DNA from: Selenomonadaceae bacterium UBA3796
GTDB lineage: Bacteria > Bacillota > Negativicutes > Selenomonadales > Selenomonadaceae
Direction: 5' to 3'
Assembly (NCBI GenBank): GCA_002369175.1
Contig: DFES01000227.1
Span: 1-7,107 of the forward strand
Length of the DNA: 7,107 nucleotides
The notes under the pieces are model-generated. The model was not told where the DNA came from and did no database searches. It saw only the letters and a list, made by a program, of their open reading frames with translations. Below, piece after piece: positions 1 through 5,755 of this stretch (its first letter is position 1; each line of letters begins with the position of its first letter). Made by a program: the position numbers and the translations under genes.

Positions 1-51
1 GTAAATATTAACGGCTTCTAGTATAGAGAGATTGGAATTGGGGGTTGCGGA

Positions 52-1245
52 ATGAACAAGAAGACAATCAAGGATATCGATGTCAAGGGCAAGAAGGTAT
101 TTGTCCGCGTGGATTACAATGTTCCCTTTGACGAAAACCAGAATATCACCAACGACGAGCGCATGGTTCGCACACTGCCGACCATCAACTATCTTCTGGA
201 CAATGGCGCAGCGGTGATTCTTGCCTGCCATATCGGCCGTCCCACGGAGGCACGTGAGCCGCAGTTCTCTACGAAGCATCTGGTGGATCATCTCTCCGAG
301 CTCCTGAAGAAGGATGTGAAGTGGGCTCCGGACTGTGTAGGCCCGGAAGCGGAGAATGCTGCAAAGGATCTGCAGCCGGGCGAGGTGCTGCTCCTTGAGA
401 ATCTTCGCTATCACAAGGCAGAGAAGAAGAATGATCCCGCGTTTGCGAAGCAGCTGGCAGCCCTGGCAGATGTTGCAGTGGACGATGCTTTCGGCGTTTC
501 CCACCGCGGTCATGCCTCCAATGCAGGCATTGCGGAGTACGTGGAGGTGGTTGCCGGTTTCCTGATGGAGGCGGAGATCAACTATATCGGCAAGACGCTG
601 GAAGCGCCGCAGCATCCTTTTGTTGCCATCATCGGCGGAGCGAAAGTTTCCGACAAAATCGGTGTCATCAACAACATGATCGACAAGGTGGACACCATCA
701 TCATCGGCGGCGGCATGGCGCATACGTTTGACGCGGCAAAGGGCTTTCCCATCGGTGATTCCCTCTGCGAGCCGGATAAGTACGATTTGGCCCGGGATCT
801 TCTGAAAAAGGCTGAGGAAAAGGGTGTGAAGGTAGTTCTGCCGGTTGACCTCGTCATTGCCGATAAATTCGACAAGGATGCTGCTTTCAAGACCGTTCCC
901 GTGGATCAGGTTCCCGATGGATGGCAGGCTCTTGACTCCGGCGTGGAGACTTCGAAGGAGTATGTGAAGGCACTGGAAGGTGCAAAGACGGTAATCTGGA
1001 ACGGCCCCATGGGCGTCTTTGAATTCGATAATTTTGCCAAGGGAACGTTGGCTGTGGCTAAGGCGGTGGCAAAGGCCACGGAGAACGGTGCGGTTTCCAT
1101 TGTCGGTGGCGGCGATTCCGTTGCGGCTCTCAAGAAAACAGGGCTTACCGAAAAGATTTCCCACGTTTCCACGGGTGGCGGCGCTACGCTTGAGTTCCTG
1201 GAGGGCAAGGAAATGCCCGGTGTGGCCGCGATTGCAGATAAATAA
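52..1245 (+). CDS. pgk: Phosphoglycerate kinase
   Basis: The cytoplasmic glycolytic enzyme transferring phosphate from 1,3-bisphosphoglycerate to ADP, giving 3-phosphoglycerate and ATP. The 397-residue protein has the normal bacterial length. N-terminal substrate domain: RVDYNVP (19-25), HIGRP (60-64), ENLRYH (116-121) and the FGVSHRGHAS segment (147-156) supply the basic patch that binds the phosphoglycerate. C-terminal nucleotide domain: GGAKVSDK (195-202, with K198 and K202), NGPMGVFE (317-324), GGGDS (352-356) and STGGGATLEFLEG (373-385). No key residue is missing. The ATG at 52 follows a G-rich stretch (40-44) at suitable spacing, a weak Shine-Dalgarno. The 51 nt before it show no complete promoter, so the gene may be transcribed from further upstream, possibly with gap, which often precedes pgk. 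It leads a pgk-tpiA-gpmI cluster on the same strand. Confidence 0.98.
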   Translation: MNKKTIKDIDVKGKKVFVRVDYNVPFDENQNITNDERMVRTLPTINYLLDNGAAVILACHIGRPTEAREPQFSTKHLVDHLSELLKKDVKWAPDCVGPEAENAAKDLQPGEVLLLENLRYHKAEKKNDPAFAKQLAALADVAVDDAFGVSHRGHASNAGIAEYVEVVAGFLMEAEINYIGKTLEAPQHPFVAIIGGAKVSDKIGVINNMIDKVDTIIIGGGMAHTFDAAKGFPIGDSLCEPDKYDLARDLLKKAEEKGVKVVLPVDLVIADKFDKDAAFKTVPVDQVPDGWQALDSGVETSKEYVKALEGAKTVIWNGPMGVFEFDNFAKGTLAVAKAVAKATENGAVSIVGGGDSVAALKKTGLTEKISHVSTGGGATLEFLEGKEMPGVAAIADK

Positions 1246-1255
1246 GACAGGTGTC

Positions 1256-1394
1256 CCTTTTCTTTGGTGCAAAGAAAAGGAACCAAAAGAAACAGCGGAC
1301 CTTGTTTGCATCACGCAAACGAGGATCCGCGGCGGTCATCCTTGACCGCCAGAGTACGCGCAATTCTTTTGGGTGGGAAGCCACGAAAGCAAGG
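1256..1394 (+). repeat. Structured non-coding element between pgk and tpiA (candidate dispersed repeat)
   Basis: This fills most of the 191-nt pgk-tpiA gap. Three levels of inverted repeat are visible. (a) The ends are partly complementary: CCTT/AAGG, CTTT/AAAG and GTG/CAC pair between 1256-1269 and 1383-1394 with small internal loops. (b) CCAAAAGAA (1283-1291) pairs perfectly with TTCTTTTGG (1364-1372). (c) Two adjacent hairpins (1295-1330 and 1331-1350) sit inside. The left end can alternatively fold locally as CCTTTTCTTT/AAAGAAAAGG (1256-1265 with 1271-1280). A similar motif (CTTTGGTGCAAAGAAAAGG) is, from memory, a recurrent intergenic repeat in Selenomonas and some other bacteria; copy number cannot be checked here. 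No transposase or clear target duplication is seen. It could be a MITE-like or REP-like element, or a processing or attenuation structure within the operon. Confidence 0.6.
1295..1350 (+). repeat. Tandem hairpin pair in the pgk-tpiA spacer
   Basis: Hairpin A (1295-1330) has 15 base pairs: GCGGA/TCCGC, one bulged A at 1325, CCT/AGG, a T1303-G1321 wobble, then GTTTGC/GCAAAC around the loop ATCAC. Hairpin B (1331-1350) follows with no gap: GGCGGTCA/TGACCGCC, 8 perfect pairs around a TCCT loop. The T-G pair works only in RNA copied from the + strand (it becomes A-C on the other), which mildly favours folding in the operon transcript. No T-run follows directly, so these are not ordinary terminators. 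The only T-run nearby is seven T's at 1399-1405, about 50 nt downstream. Confidence 0.75.
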
Positions 1395-1419
1395 AAAGTT
1401 TTTTTGAATGAGTGCTACG

Positions 1420-1425
1420 AAAGGA
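1420..1425 (+). promoter_or_regulatory. Ribosome binding site deciding the tpiA start
   Basis: AAAGGA lies 11 nt before the ATG at 1437. Its last A is also the A of an upstream in-frame ATG at 1425, which therefore cannot use this site. The long spacing is slightly unusual, but no better site exists for 1425. Confidence 0.55.
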
Positions 1426-1436
1426 TGTTGATATCT

Positions 1437-2189
1437 ATGGCAAGAAGGCCGATTATCGCAGGAAACTGGAAGATGAACAACACCATCGCTGCGGGCAAGC
1501 AGCTTGTGAAGGATCTGGCTCCGCTGGTGAAGGACAACAAGGAGGTGGACATTGTTGTCTGCCCGACCGCAACCGCTCTTGCCGGTGTTGCCGAGGAAGT
1601 GAAGGGCTCGAACATCCATGTGGGTGCACAGAACGTGCATTGGGAGAAGAGCGGCGCCTTCACGGGCGAAATCTCCACGGATATGCTGAAGGAAATCGGC
1701 GTGGAGTACTGCGTCCTCGGCCACAGCGAGCGCCGCGATTACTTCGGTGAGACGGACGAAGGAGTCAACAAGCGTGCAAAGGCTGCTTTTGCGGCGGGCA
1801 TCACCCCCATCATCTGCTGCGGCGAGTCCCTTGAGATCCGCGAGGCCGGCAACTACATTGATCATGTGGTGAAGCAGATTCATGCAGCACTGGATGGTTT
1901 TGCAGCCGCTGATGTGGCGAAACTCGTCATCGCTTACGAGCCTATCTGGGCGATTGGCACGGGCAAGACGGCGACCTTCGATCAGGCGGAGGAAGTCTGC
2001 AAGGCCATCCGCGAGGCAGTTGCAAAGCAGTTCGACCAGGCTGCGGCAGATGCCATCCGCATCCAGTACGGCGGCAGCGTGAAGCCTGCAACCATCAAGG
2101 ATCTCATGCAGCAGCCCAATGTGGACGGTGCTCTGGTGGGCGGCGCATCCCTCAAGGCAAAGGATTTCTCCGAGATTGTTAATTTCTAA
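1437..2189 (+). CDS. tpiA: Triosephosphate isomerase
   Basis: Interconverts dihydroxyacetone phosphate and glyceraldehyde 3-phosphate in the cytoplasm. From the ATG at 1437 the protein has 250 residues, the family norm, and begins with the characteristic MARRPIIAGNWKMN. The active site is complete: N10 and K12 (substrate and transition-state binding), H96 in GHSERR (95-100), catalytic base E168 in AYEPIWAIGTGK (166-177, with the closing loop from P169), and the phosphate-binding YGGSV (211-215). An in-frame ATG at 1425 would add four residues (MLIS) and has no separate ribosome site. The frame stays open upstream through the repeat element to about 1251, but that sequence does not resemble TIM and is regarded as untranslated. 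gpmI follows after 16 nt, so the two are surely co-transcribed. Confidence 0.98.
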   Translation: MARRPIIAGNWKMNNTIAAGKQLVKDLAPLVKDNKEVDIVVCPTATALAGVAEEVKGSNIHVGAQNVHWEKSGAFTGEISTDMLKEIGVEYCVLGHSERRDYFGETDEGVNKRAKAAFAAGITPIICCGESLEIREAGNYIDHVVKQIHAALDGFAAADVAKLVIAYEPIWAIGTGKTATFDQAEEVCKAIREAVAKQFDQAAADAIRIQYGGSVKPATIKDLMQQPNVDGALVGGASLKAKDFSEIVNF

Positions 2190-2205
2190 GTGGGAGTAGT
2201 GTTAT

Positions 2206-3756
2206 ATGGCAACATTAAAGAATGCCCCGGTCGCCCTTATCATCATGGACGGTTGGGGAATCGGGAATCCGAAGGATCCGAACAATGCCATTGCCGTGGG
2301 CAAGACGCCGAATCTTGACGGTCTGACGGAAAAATATCCCCATGCACAGCTTCAGGCATCCGGCGAGTATGTGGGCCTGCCGGACGGCCAGATGGGGAAT
2401 TCTGAGGTGGGGCATACGAACATCGGTGCCGGGCGCATCATCTACCAGGAGCTCACCCGCATCACCAAGGCAATCAAGGACGGCGATTTCTTCGAAAATG
2501 AGGCGCTGCTTGCCGCCATCAACGATGCGAAGAAAAACGGCGGTGCCCTGCATCTCATGGGGCTGGTTTCCCCGGGCGGCGTGCACAGCCACAGCCAGCA
2601 TCTTTATGGCCTCCTGGAGCTTGCGAAGAAACAAGGGCTCAAGGAAGTTTATGTTCATGCTTTCCTCGATGGCCGGGATGTTCCTCCTGCCAGTGCTGCC
2701 GAGTACCTGGAGGAGCTGGAGGAAAAGATCAAGGAAATCGGCATCGGCAGGATTGCTGTGATTTCGGGCCGCTATTATGCCATGGATCGCGACAAGCGAT
2801 GGGAACGCGTTGTCAAGGCTTACGATGCCATTGCAAAAGGCGAGGGCAAAACGGCAAAATCCTCAGCGGAAGCGATTCAGGCATCTTATGCGGACAAGTC
2901 GGAGAAGCCTGAGGGCGTCACGGACGAGTTTGTCGTTCCCGTGGTCATTGACGGCTACAAGGGCATGAAATCCGGCGACGGCGTGATTTTCTTCAATTTC
3001 CGTCCGGATCGCGCCCGTGAGCTCACCCATGCTTTCACCGATGAAACCTTTGACGGGTTCCAGCGGGTGGAGGGGCTTAAACTCTCCTTTACCACCATGA
3101 CCCAGTACGAGAAGGGGCTGCATGTGAAGGTGGCTTATCCGCCCCAGTCCATTCAGAATACTTTGGGCGAGGTGGTATCGAAGGCCGGGCTCAAGCAGCT
3201 CCGCATTGCGGAAACGGAGAAATACGCCCATGTGACGTTCTTCTTCAACGGCGGTGTGGAGAAGGAATACGAGGGAGAGGATCGCATTCTCGTTCCCTCG
3301 CCGAAGGTGGCTACATATGATCTTCAGCCGGAGATGAGCGCCATCGAAGTCACGGATAAGGTGGTGGAAGCCATCAAATCCGAAAAGTACGATTTCATCA
3401 TTCTCAATTATGCCAATGGCGATATGGTAGGACATACCGGTGTCCTTCCGGCGGCCATCCAGGCGGTTGAGACGGTGGATACCTGTGTGGGACGTTTCGT
3501 CGAAGCCCTCAAGTCTGTCGGTGGAGAGGTCATCATCATCGCTGACCATGGAAATGCGGATGTCATGGTGGATCCCGAGTCGAAGGAGCCCTTCACTGCG
3601 CATACGACGAATCCCGTTCCCGTTATTTGCGTTTCGGATCGCGTCAAGTCCATCCAGGAGGGAGCTCTCTGCGATGTGGCACCCACGCTTCTGACCCTTG
3701 CGGGGCTTGAGATTCCGCAGGAGATGACCGGCAAGGTGCTTGTGGACATGAAATAG
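2206..3756 (+). CDS. gpmI: 2,3-bisphosphoglycerate-independent phosphoglycerate mutase
   Basis: Interconverts 3- and 2-phosphoglycerate by a Mn-dependent phosphoserine mechanism of the alkaline phosphatase superfamily. The 516 residues match the usual length. Metal ligands and catalytic residues are in family order: D15 (IMDGWG), the phosphorylated S66 (GNSEVGH, 64-70), H127 (GGVHSH), R157/D158 (GRDVPP), R189 and R195 (GRYYAMDRD), R266 and R269 (FRPDRARE), K339, D406 and H410 (GDMVGHTG), D447/H448 (ADHGNAD) and H466. The phosphatase-type metal core is split by the inserted transferase domain (about residues 80-300), as expected. GGGAG-like TGGGAG at 2191-2196 lies 9 nt before the ATG. It is the third gene of the glycolytic cluster. 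The enolase gene that would continue the pathway does not follow immediately. Confidence 0.98.
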   Translation: MATLKNAPVALIIMDGWGIGNPKDPNNAIAVGKTPNLDGLTEKYPHAQLQASGEYVGLPDGQMGNSEVGHTNIGAGRIIYQELTRITKAIKDGDFFENEALLAAINDAKKNGGALHLMGLVSPGGVHSHSQHLYGLLELAKKQGLKEVYVHAFLDGRDVPPASAAEYLEELEEKIKEIGIGRIAVISGRYYAMDRDKRWERVVKAYDAIAKGEGKTAKSSAEAIQASYADKSEKPEGVTDEFVVPVVIDGYKGMKSGDGVIFFNFRPDRARELTHAFTDETFDGFQRVEGLKLSFTTMTQYEKGLHVKVAYPPQSIQNTLGEVVSKAGLKQLRIAETEKYAHVTFFFNGGVEKEYEGEDRILVPSPKVATYDLQPEMSAIEVTDKVVEAIKSEKYDFIILNYANGDMVGHTGVLPAAIQAVETVDTCVGRFVEALKSVGGEVIIIADHGNADVMVDPESKEPFTAHTTNPVPVICVSDRVKSIQEGALCDVAPTLLTLAGLEIPQEMTGKVLVDMK

Positions 3757-3775
3757 CTGTGAGATGCGGCAGGGT

Positions 3776-3829
3776 CCCACGAGAAAAGGTTGAGGGTTGA
3801 ATCCCTTTGCTAGCCCCTTTTCCCGTGGG
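3776..3829. repeat. Long stem-loop in the gpmI downstream spacer
   Basis: CCCACGAGAAAAGG (3776-3789) pairs with CCTTTTCCCGTGGG (3816-3829): 14 positions with a single A-C mismatch (3782/3823). The 26-nt loop holds a small AGGG/CCCT hairpin (3793-3796 with 3803-3806). No T-run follows on either strand, so it does not qualify as a standard intrinsic terminator. On the minus strand the mismatch would become a G-U pair. It may stabilise the 3' end of the glycolytic mRNA, act as a weak terminator, or be a repeat. The right arm overlaps the -35 zone of the candidate promoter for the next gene. Confidence 0.7.
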
Positions 3830-3839
3830 GAATGCCTGG

Positions 3840-3848
3840 TGATATATT
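3840..3848 (+). promoter_or_regulatory. Candidate extended -10 promoter for the NifU-like/GGGtGRT pair
   Basis: TGATATATT contains the extended -10 TG and a TATATT hexamer (3843-3848), 24 nt before the ATG at 3873. No strong -35 is present; the 17-nt position holds TTCCCG inside the right arm of the 3776-3829 stem-loop. The predicted transcript would have a very short leader containing the AGAGAGGA ribosome site (about 3856-3863). Confidence 0.4.
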
Positions 3849-3872
3849 TTAGAAAAGAGAGGAATACGAACA

Positions 3873-4568
3873 ATGATTGCTTATTCACAAAAAGTGGAAG
3901 ACATGGCGTGCGTAGCGAAAGAAGTAAATCATGGCCCGGCTCCGATTCCGGAAGAGGGCAAGTGGGTACAGGCGAAGGAAGTCAAGGATATCAGCGGCCT
4001 TACGCATGGCGTGGGCTGGTGCGCTCCCCAGCAGGGTGCCTGCAAGCTGACGCTCAATGTCAAGGAGGGCATCATCCAGGAAGCTCTTGTGGAGACCATT
4101 GGCTGCTCCGGAATGACCCATTCCGCAGCTATGGCATCGGAGATCTTGATTGGCAAAACCATTCTGGAAGCGCTCAACACGGATCTTGTCTGCGACGCCA
4201 TCAATACCGCCATGCGTGAGCTTTTCCTCCAGATTGTCTACGGCCGCAGCCAGACTGCATTCTCCGATGACGGCCTGCCGGTAGGCGCAGGTCTTGACGA
4301 TCTCGGCAAGGGTCTCCGCAGCCAGGTGGGAACCATGTACAGCACCCTCAAGAAGGGTCCCCGTTATCTCGAACTCGCAGAGGGCTATGTTACCCGTCTC
4401 GCCCTCGACAAGGAAGATCGCGTCATCGGCTATGAAGTGGTGCAGCTTGGCAAGGCAATGGAAGCCATCAAGAAGGGCACCGATGCCAATGAGGCCATCA
4501 AGAAGAACACCAGCACCAAGGGTCGTTTCGCTGATGCCGCCAAGTACATCGATCCGCGCGAGGAGTAA
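3873..4568 (+). CDS. NifU/IscU-like iron-sulfur cluster assembly scaffold-type protein
   Basis: A 231-residue cytoplasmic protein with no signal peptide or membrane segment. Residues about 49-102 resemble the NifU N-terminal/IscU fold: GWCAPQQGACKLTLNV (49-62), a GIIQEALVET strand, then GCSGMTHSAAMASEILIGKT (77-96), which parallels the IscU GCGSAIASS...GKT segment. Cysteines are C13, C50, C57, C78 and C107. C78 matches the second IscU ligand, and C50 or C57 may serve as the first. C107 is nearer C78 than the third IscU cysteine would be. Residues about 110-231 form an extension absent from IscU, with QIVYGRSQTAFS, DLGKGLRSQVGTMY and a charged end. The family is known to sit beside GGGtGRT genes, as here (gap of 61-70 nt without a terminator). 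A role in holding or delivering an Fe-S or other metal cluster is inferred, not shown. The ATG at 3873 has AGAGAGGA 9 nt upstream. Confidence 0.85.
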   Translation: MIAYSQKVEDMACVAKEVNHGPAPIPEEGKWVQAKEVKDISGLTHGVGWCAPQQGACKLTLNVKEGIIQEALVETIGCSGMTHSAAMASEILIGKTILEALNTDLVCDAINTAMRELFLQIVYGRSQTAFSDDGLPVGAGLDDLGKGLRSQVGTMYSTLKKGPRYLELAEGYVTRLALDKEDRVIGYEVVQLGKAMEAIKKGTDANEAIKKNTSTKGRFADAAKYIDPREE

Positions 4569-4620
4569 TTGGAGCAGGACTGCATAAGCAAGTAGATGTC
4601 ATCCATTACATTTGAGATAA

Positions 4621-4629
4621 AGGGAAGGA
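4621..4629 (+). promoter_or_regulatory. Ribosome binding site deciding the GGGtGRT gene start
   Basis: AGGGAAGGA abuts an ATG at 4630 directly and lies 9 nt before the in-frame ATG at 4639. The AAGGA core at 4625-4629 is well placed only for 4639, which also gives the family-typical N-terminus MSLFEGYERR. Confidence 0.6.
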
Positions 4630-4638
4630 ATGAAGAAT

Positions 4639-5640
4639 ATGTCATTGTTTGAAGGCTATGAGCGCCGTATTGACCAAATCAACGAGGTTTGCAAGAAATA
4701 CGGGATTGAAAAGATAGAGGATGCCAAGACCATCTGCGAGGAAAAGGGCTTTGATCCCGGCAAGATCGTCAAGGATCTCCAGCCCATCGCGTTCGAGAAT
4801 GCTGCCTGGGCTTATACTCTCGGCGCTGCCATTGCCATCAAGAAGGGGGACAAGACGGCTGTAGAAGCCGCCAAGTCCATCGGCGAAGGCTTGCAGGCAT
4901 TCTGCGTACCCGGTTCTGTTGCGGATCACCGCAAGGTTGGTCTCGGCCACGGCAATCTCGCAGCCATGCTGCTCTCCGAGGATGCCGGCTGCTTCGCATT
5001 CCTTGCAGGCCATGAGTCCTTCGCAGCTGCAGAGGGTGCCATCGGCATTGCTCAGACGGCGAACAAGGTCAGGAAAAATCCCCTCCGGGTCATCCTGAAC
5101 GGCCTCGGCAAGGATGCTGCCCAGATCATTTCCCGCATCAACGGCTTCACCTATGTCCAGACCCAGTACGACTACAAGACCAACACGGTCAATGTGGTGA
5201 AGGAAGTCGCGTATTCCGACGGCCCGCGGGCAAAGGTCAAGTGCTATGGCGCGGACAGCGTGCAGGAAGGCGTTGCCATCATGCACAAGGAGGATGTTGA
5301 TATCTCCATTACGGGCAACAGCACGAATCCTACCCGTTTCCAGCATCCGGTAGCTGGCTGCTACAAGAAGGAGCGCATCGAGGAAGGCAAAAAGTACTTC
5401 TCCGTTGCATCCGGCGGCGGCACGGGTCGTACCCTCCATCCGGACAACATGGCGGCAGGGCCTGCCTCTTACGGCATGACCGATACGATGGGACGCATGC
5501 ATGGCGATGCACAGTTCGCAGGCAGTTCCTCCGTTCCGGCACACGTTGACATGATGGGCCTCATCGGCGCAGGCAACAACCCCATGGTGGGCATGAGCGT
5601 TGCCGTGGCTGTGGCCGTGCAGGAAGCCATGTCGAAGTAA
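4639..5640 (+). CDS. GGGtGRT family protein
   Basis: A 333-residue soluble protein (336 if the ATG at 4630 is used) belonging to the family named for its Gly-rich motif, seen here as SGGGTGRT (258-265). The N-terminal part starts MSLFEGYERRIDQIN and includes IAFENAAWAYTLGAAIAIKKG (50-70). A middle region has VADHRKVGLGHGNLAAMLL (94-112) and AGHESFAAAEG (123-133). The C-terminal part after the motif is a long conserved Gly/Met-rich stretch: NMAAGPASYGMTDTMGRMHGD (270-290), VPAHVDMMGLIGAGNNPMVGMS (299-320) and a VAVAVAV run. Cysteines are C18, C33, C89, C118, C202 and C241. No known enzyme motif is recognised; the Gly-rich loop could bind phosphate or a cofactor, which is speculation. It shares an operon with the NifU-like gene and is followed by a strong terminator, so the two probably work together in a metal or Fe-S process. 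Confidence 0.9.
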   Translation: MSLFEGYERRIDQINEVCKKYGIEKIEDAKTICEEKGFDPGKIVKDLQPIAFENAAWAYTLGAAIAIKKGDKTAVEAAKSIGEGLQAFCVPGSVADHRKVGLGHGNLAAMLLSEDAGCFAFLAGHESFAAAEGAIGIAQTANKVRKNPLRVILNGLGKDAAQIISRINGFTYVQTQYDYKTNTVNVVKEVAYSDGPRAKVKCYGADSVQEGVAIMHKEDVDISITGNSTNPTRFQHPVAGCYKKERIEEGKKYFSVASGGGTGRTLHPDNMAAGPASYGMTDTMGRMHGDAQFAGSSSVPAHVDMMGLIGAGNNPMVGMSVAVAVAVQEAMSK

Positions 5641-5666
5641 ATCTCCATATCGCTGTTGGCATAGGA

Positions 5667-5700
5667 GCCGCGTTCCTTCTTTGAAGGGGCGCGGCTTTTT
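5667..5700 (+). terminator. Rho-independent terminator after the GGGtGRT gene
   Basis: The left arm GCCGCGTTCCTTC (5667-5679) pairs with GAAGGGGCGCGGC (5683-5695): 13 pairs including two adjacent U-G wobbles, around a TTT loop. Five T's follow immediately (5696-5700), then GTTG. This is a textbook intrinsic terminator in the + direction and closes the NifU-like/GGGtGRT operon 26 nt after the stop codon. Confidence 0.95.
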
Positions 5701-5701
5701 G

Positions 5702-5730
5702 TTGCGGATATCCGGGTGAAATGGTAGAAT
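5702..5730 (+). promoter_or_regulatory. Promoter of the FliB-like gene
   Basis: TTGCGG (5702-5707, -35), a 17-nt spacer and TAGAAT (5725-5730, -10) preceded by TGG, which gives an extended -10. It begins directly after the upstream terminator, so the next gene forms its own sigma70-type transcription unit. Transcription should start near 5737, leaving a short leader with the AAAGGGAG ribosome site (5744-5751). The hexamers are unlike the flagellar sigma28 consensus. Confidence 0.7.
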
Positions 5731-5755
5731 AAAATGAATATACAAAGGGAGATCG

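Noticed and set aside
22..27. TATAGA as a -10 box for pgk.
   Set aside because: Only a partial match, and any -35 would fall outside the window.
1256..1280. Perfect 10-bp hairpin right after pgk as a pgk terminator.
   Set aside because: The stem is A/T-rich and is followed by GAACCAAAAG-type sequence, not a T-run; it fits better as part of the larger repeat element.
1342..1370. TTGACC inside hairpin B as the -35 of a tpiA promoter.
   Set aside because: No acceptable -10 hexamer lies at the required distance.
1366..1405. Weak hairpin (CTTT/AAAG with GTGG/CCAC) followed by seven T's as a terminator before tpiA.
   Set aside because: The stem is short with an internal loop, and the T-run begins about 10 nt after the stem, too far for a standard intrinsic terminator.
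2863..3888. Long open frame on the minus strand opposite gpmI (341 codons), and similar ones opposite tpiA, the GGGtGRT gene and the FliB-like gene.
   Set aside because: They lie antisense to well-supported genes, show no recognisable protein features and are typical by-products of GC-biased codon use.
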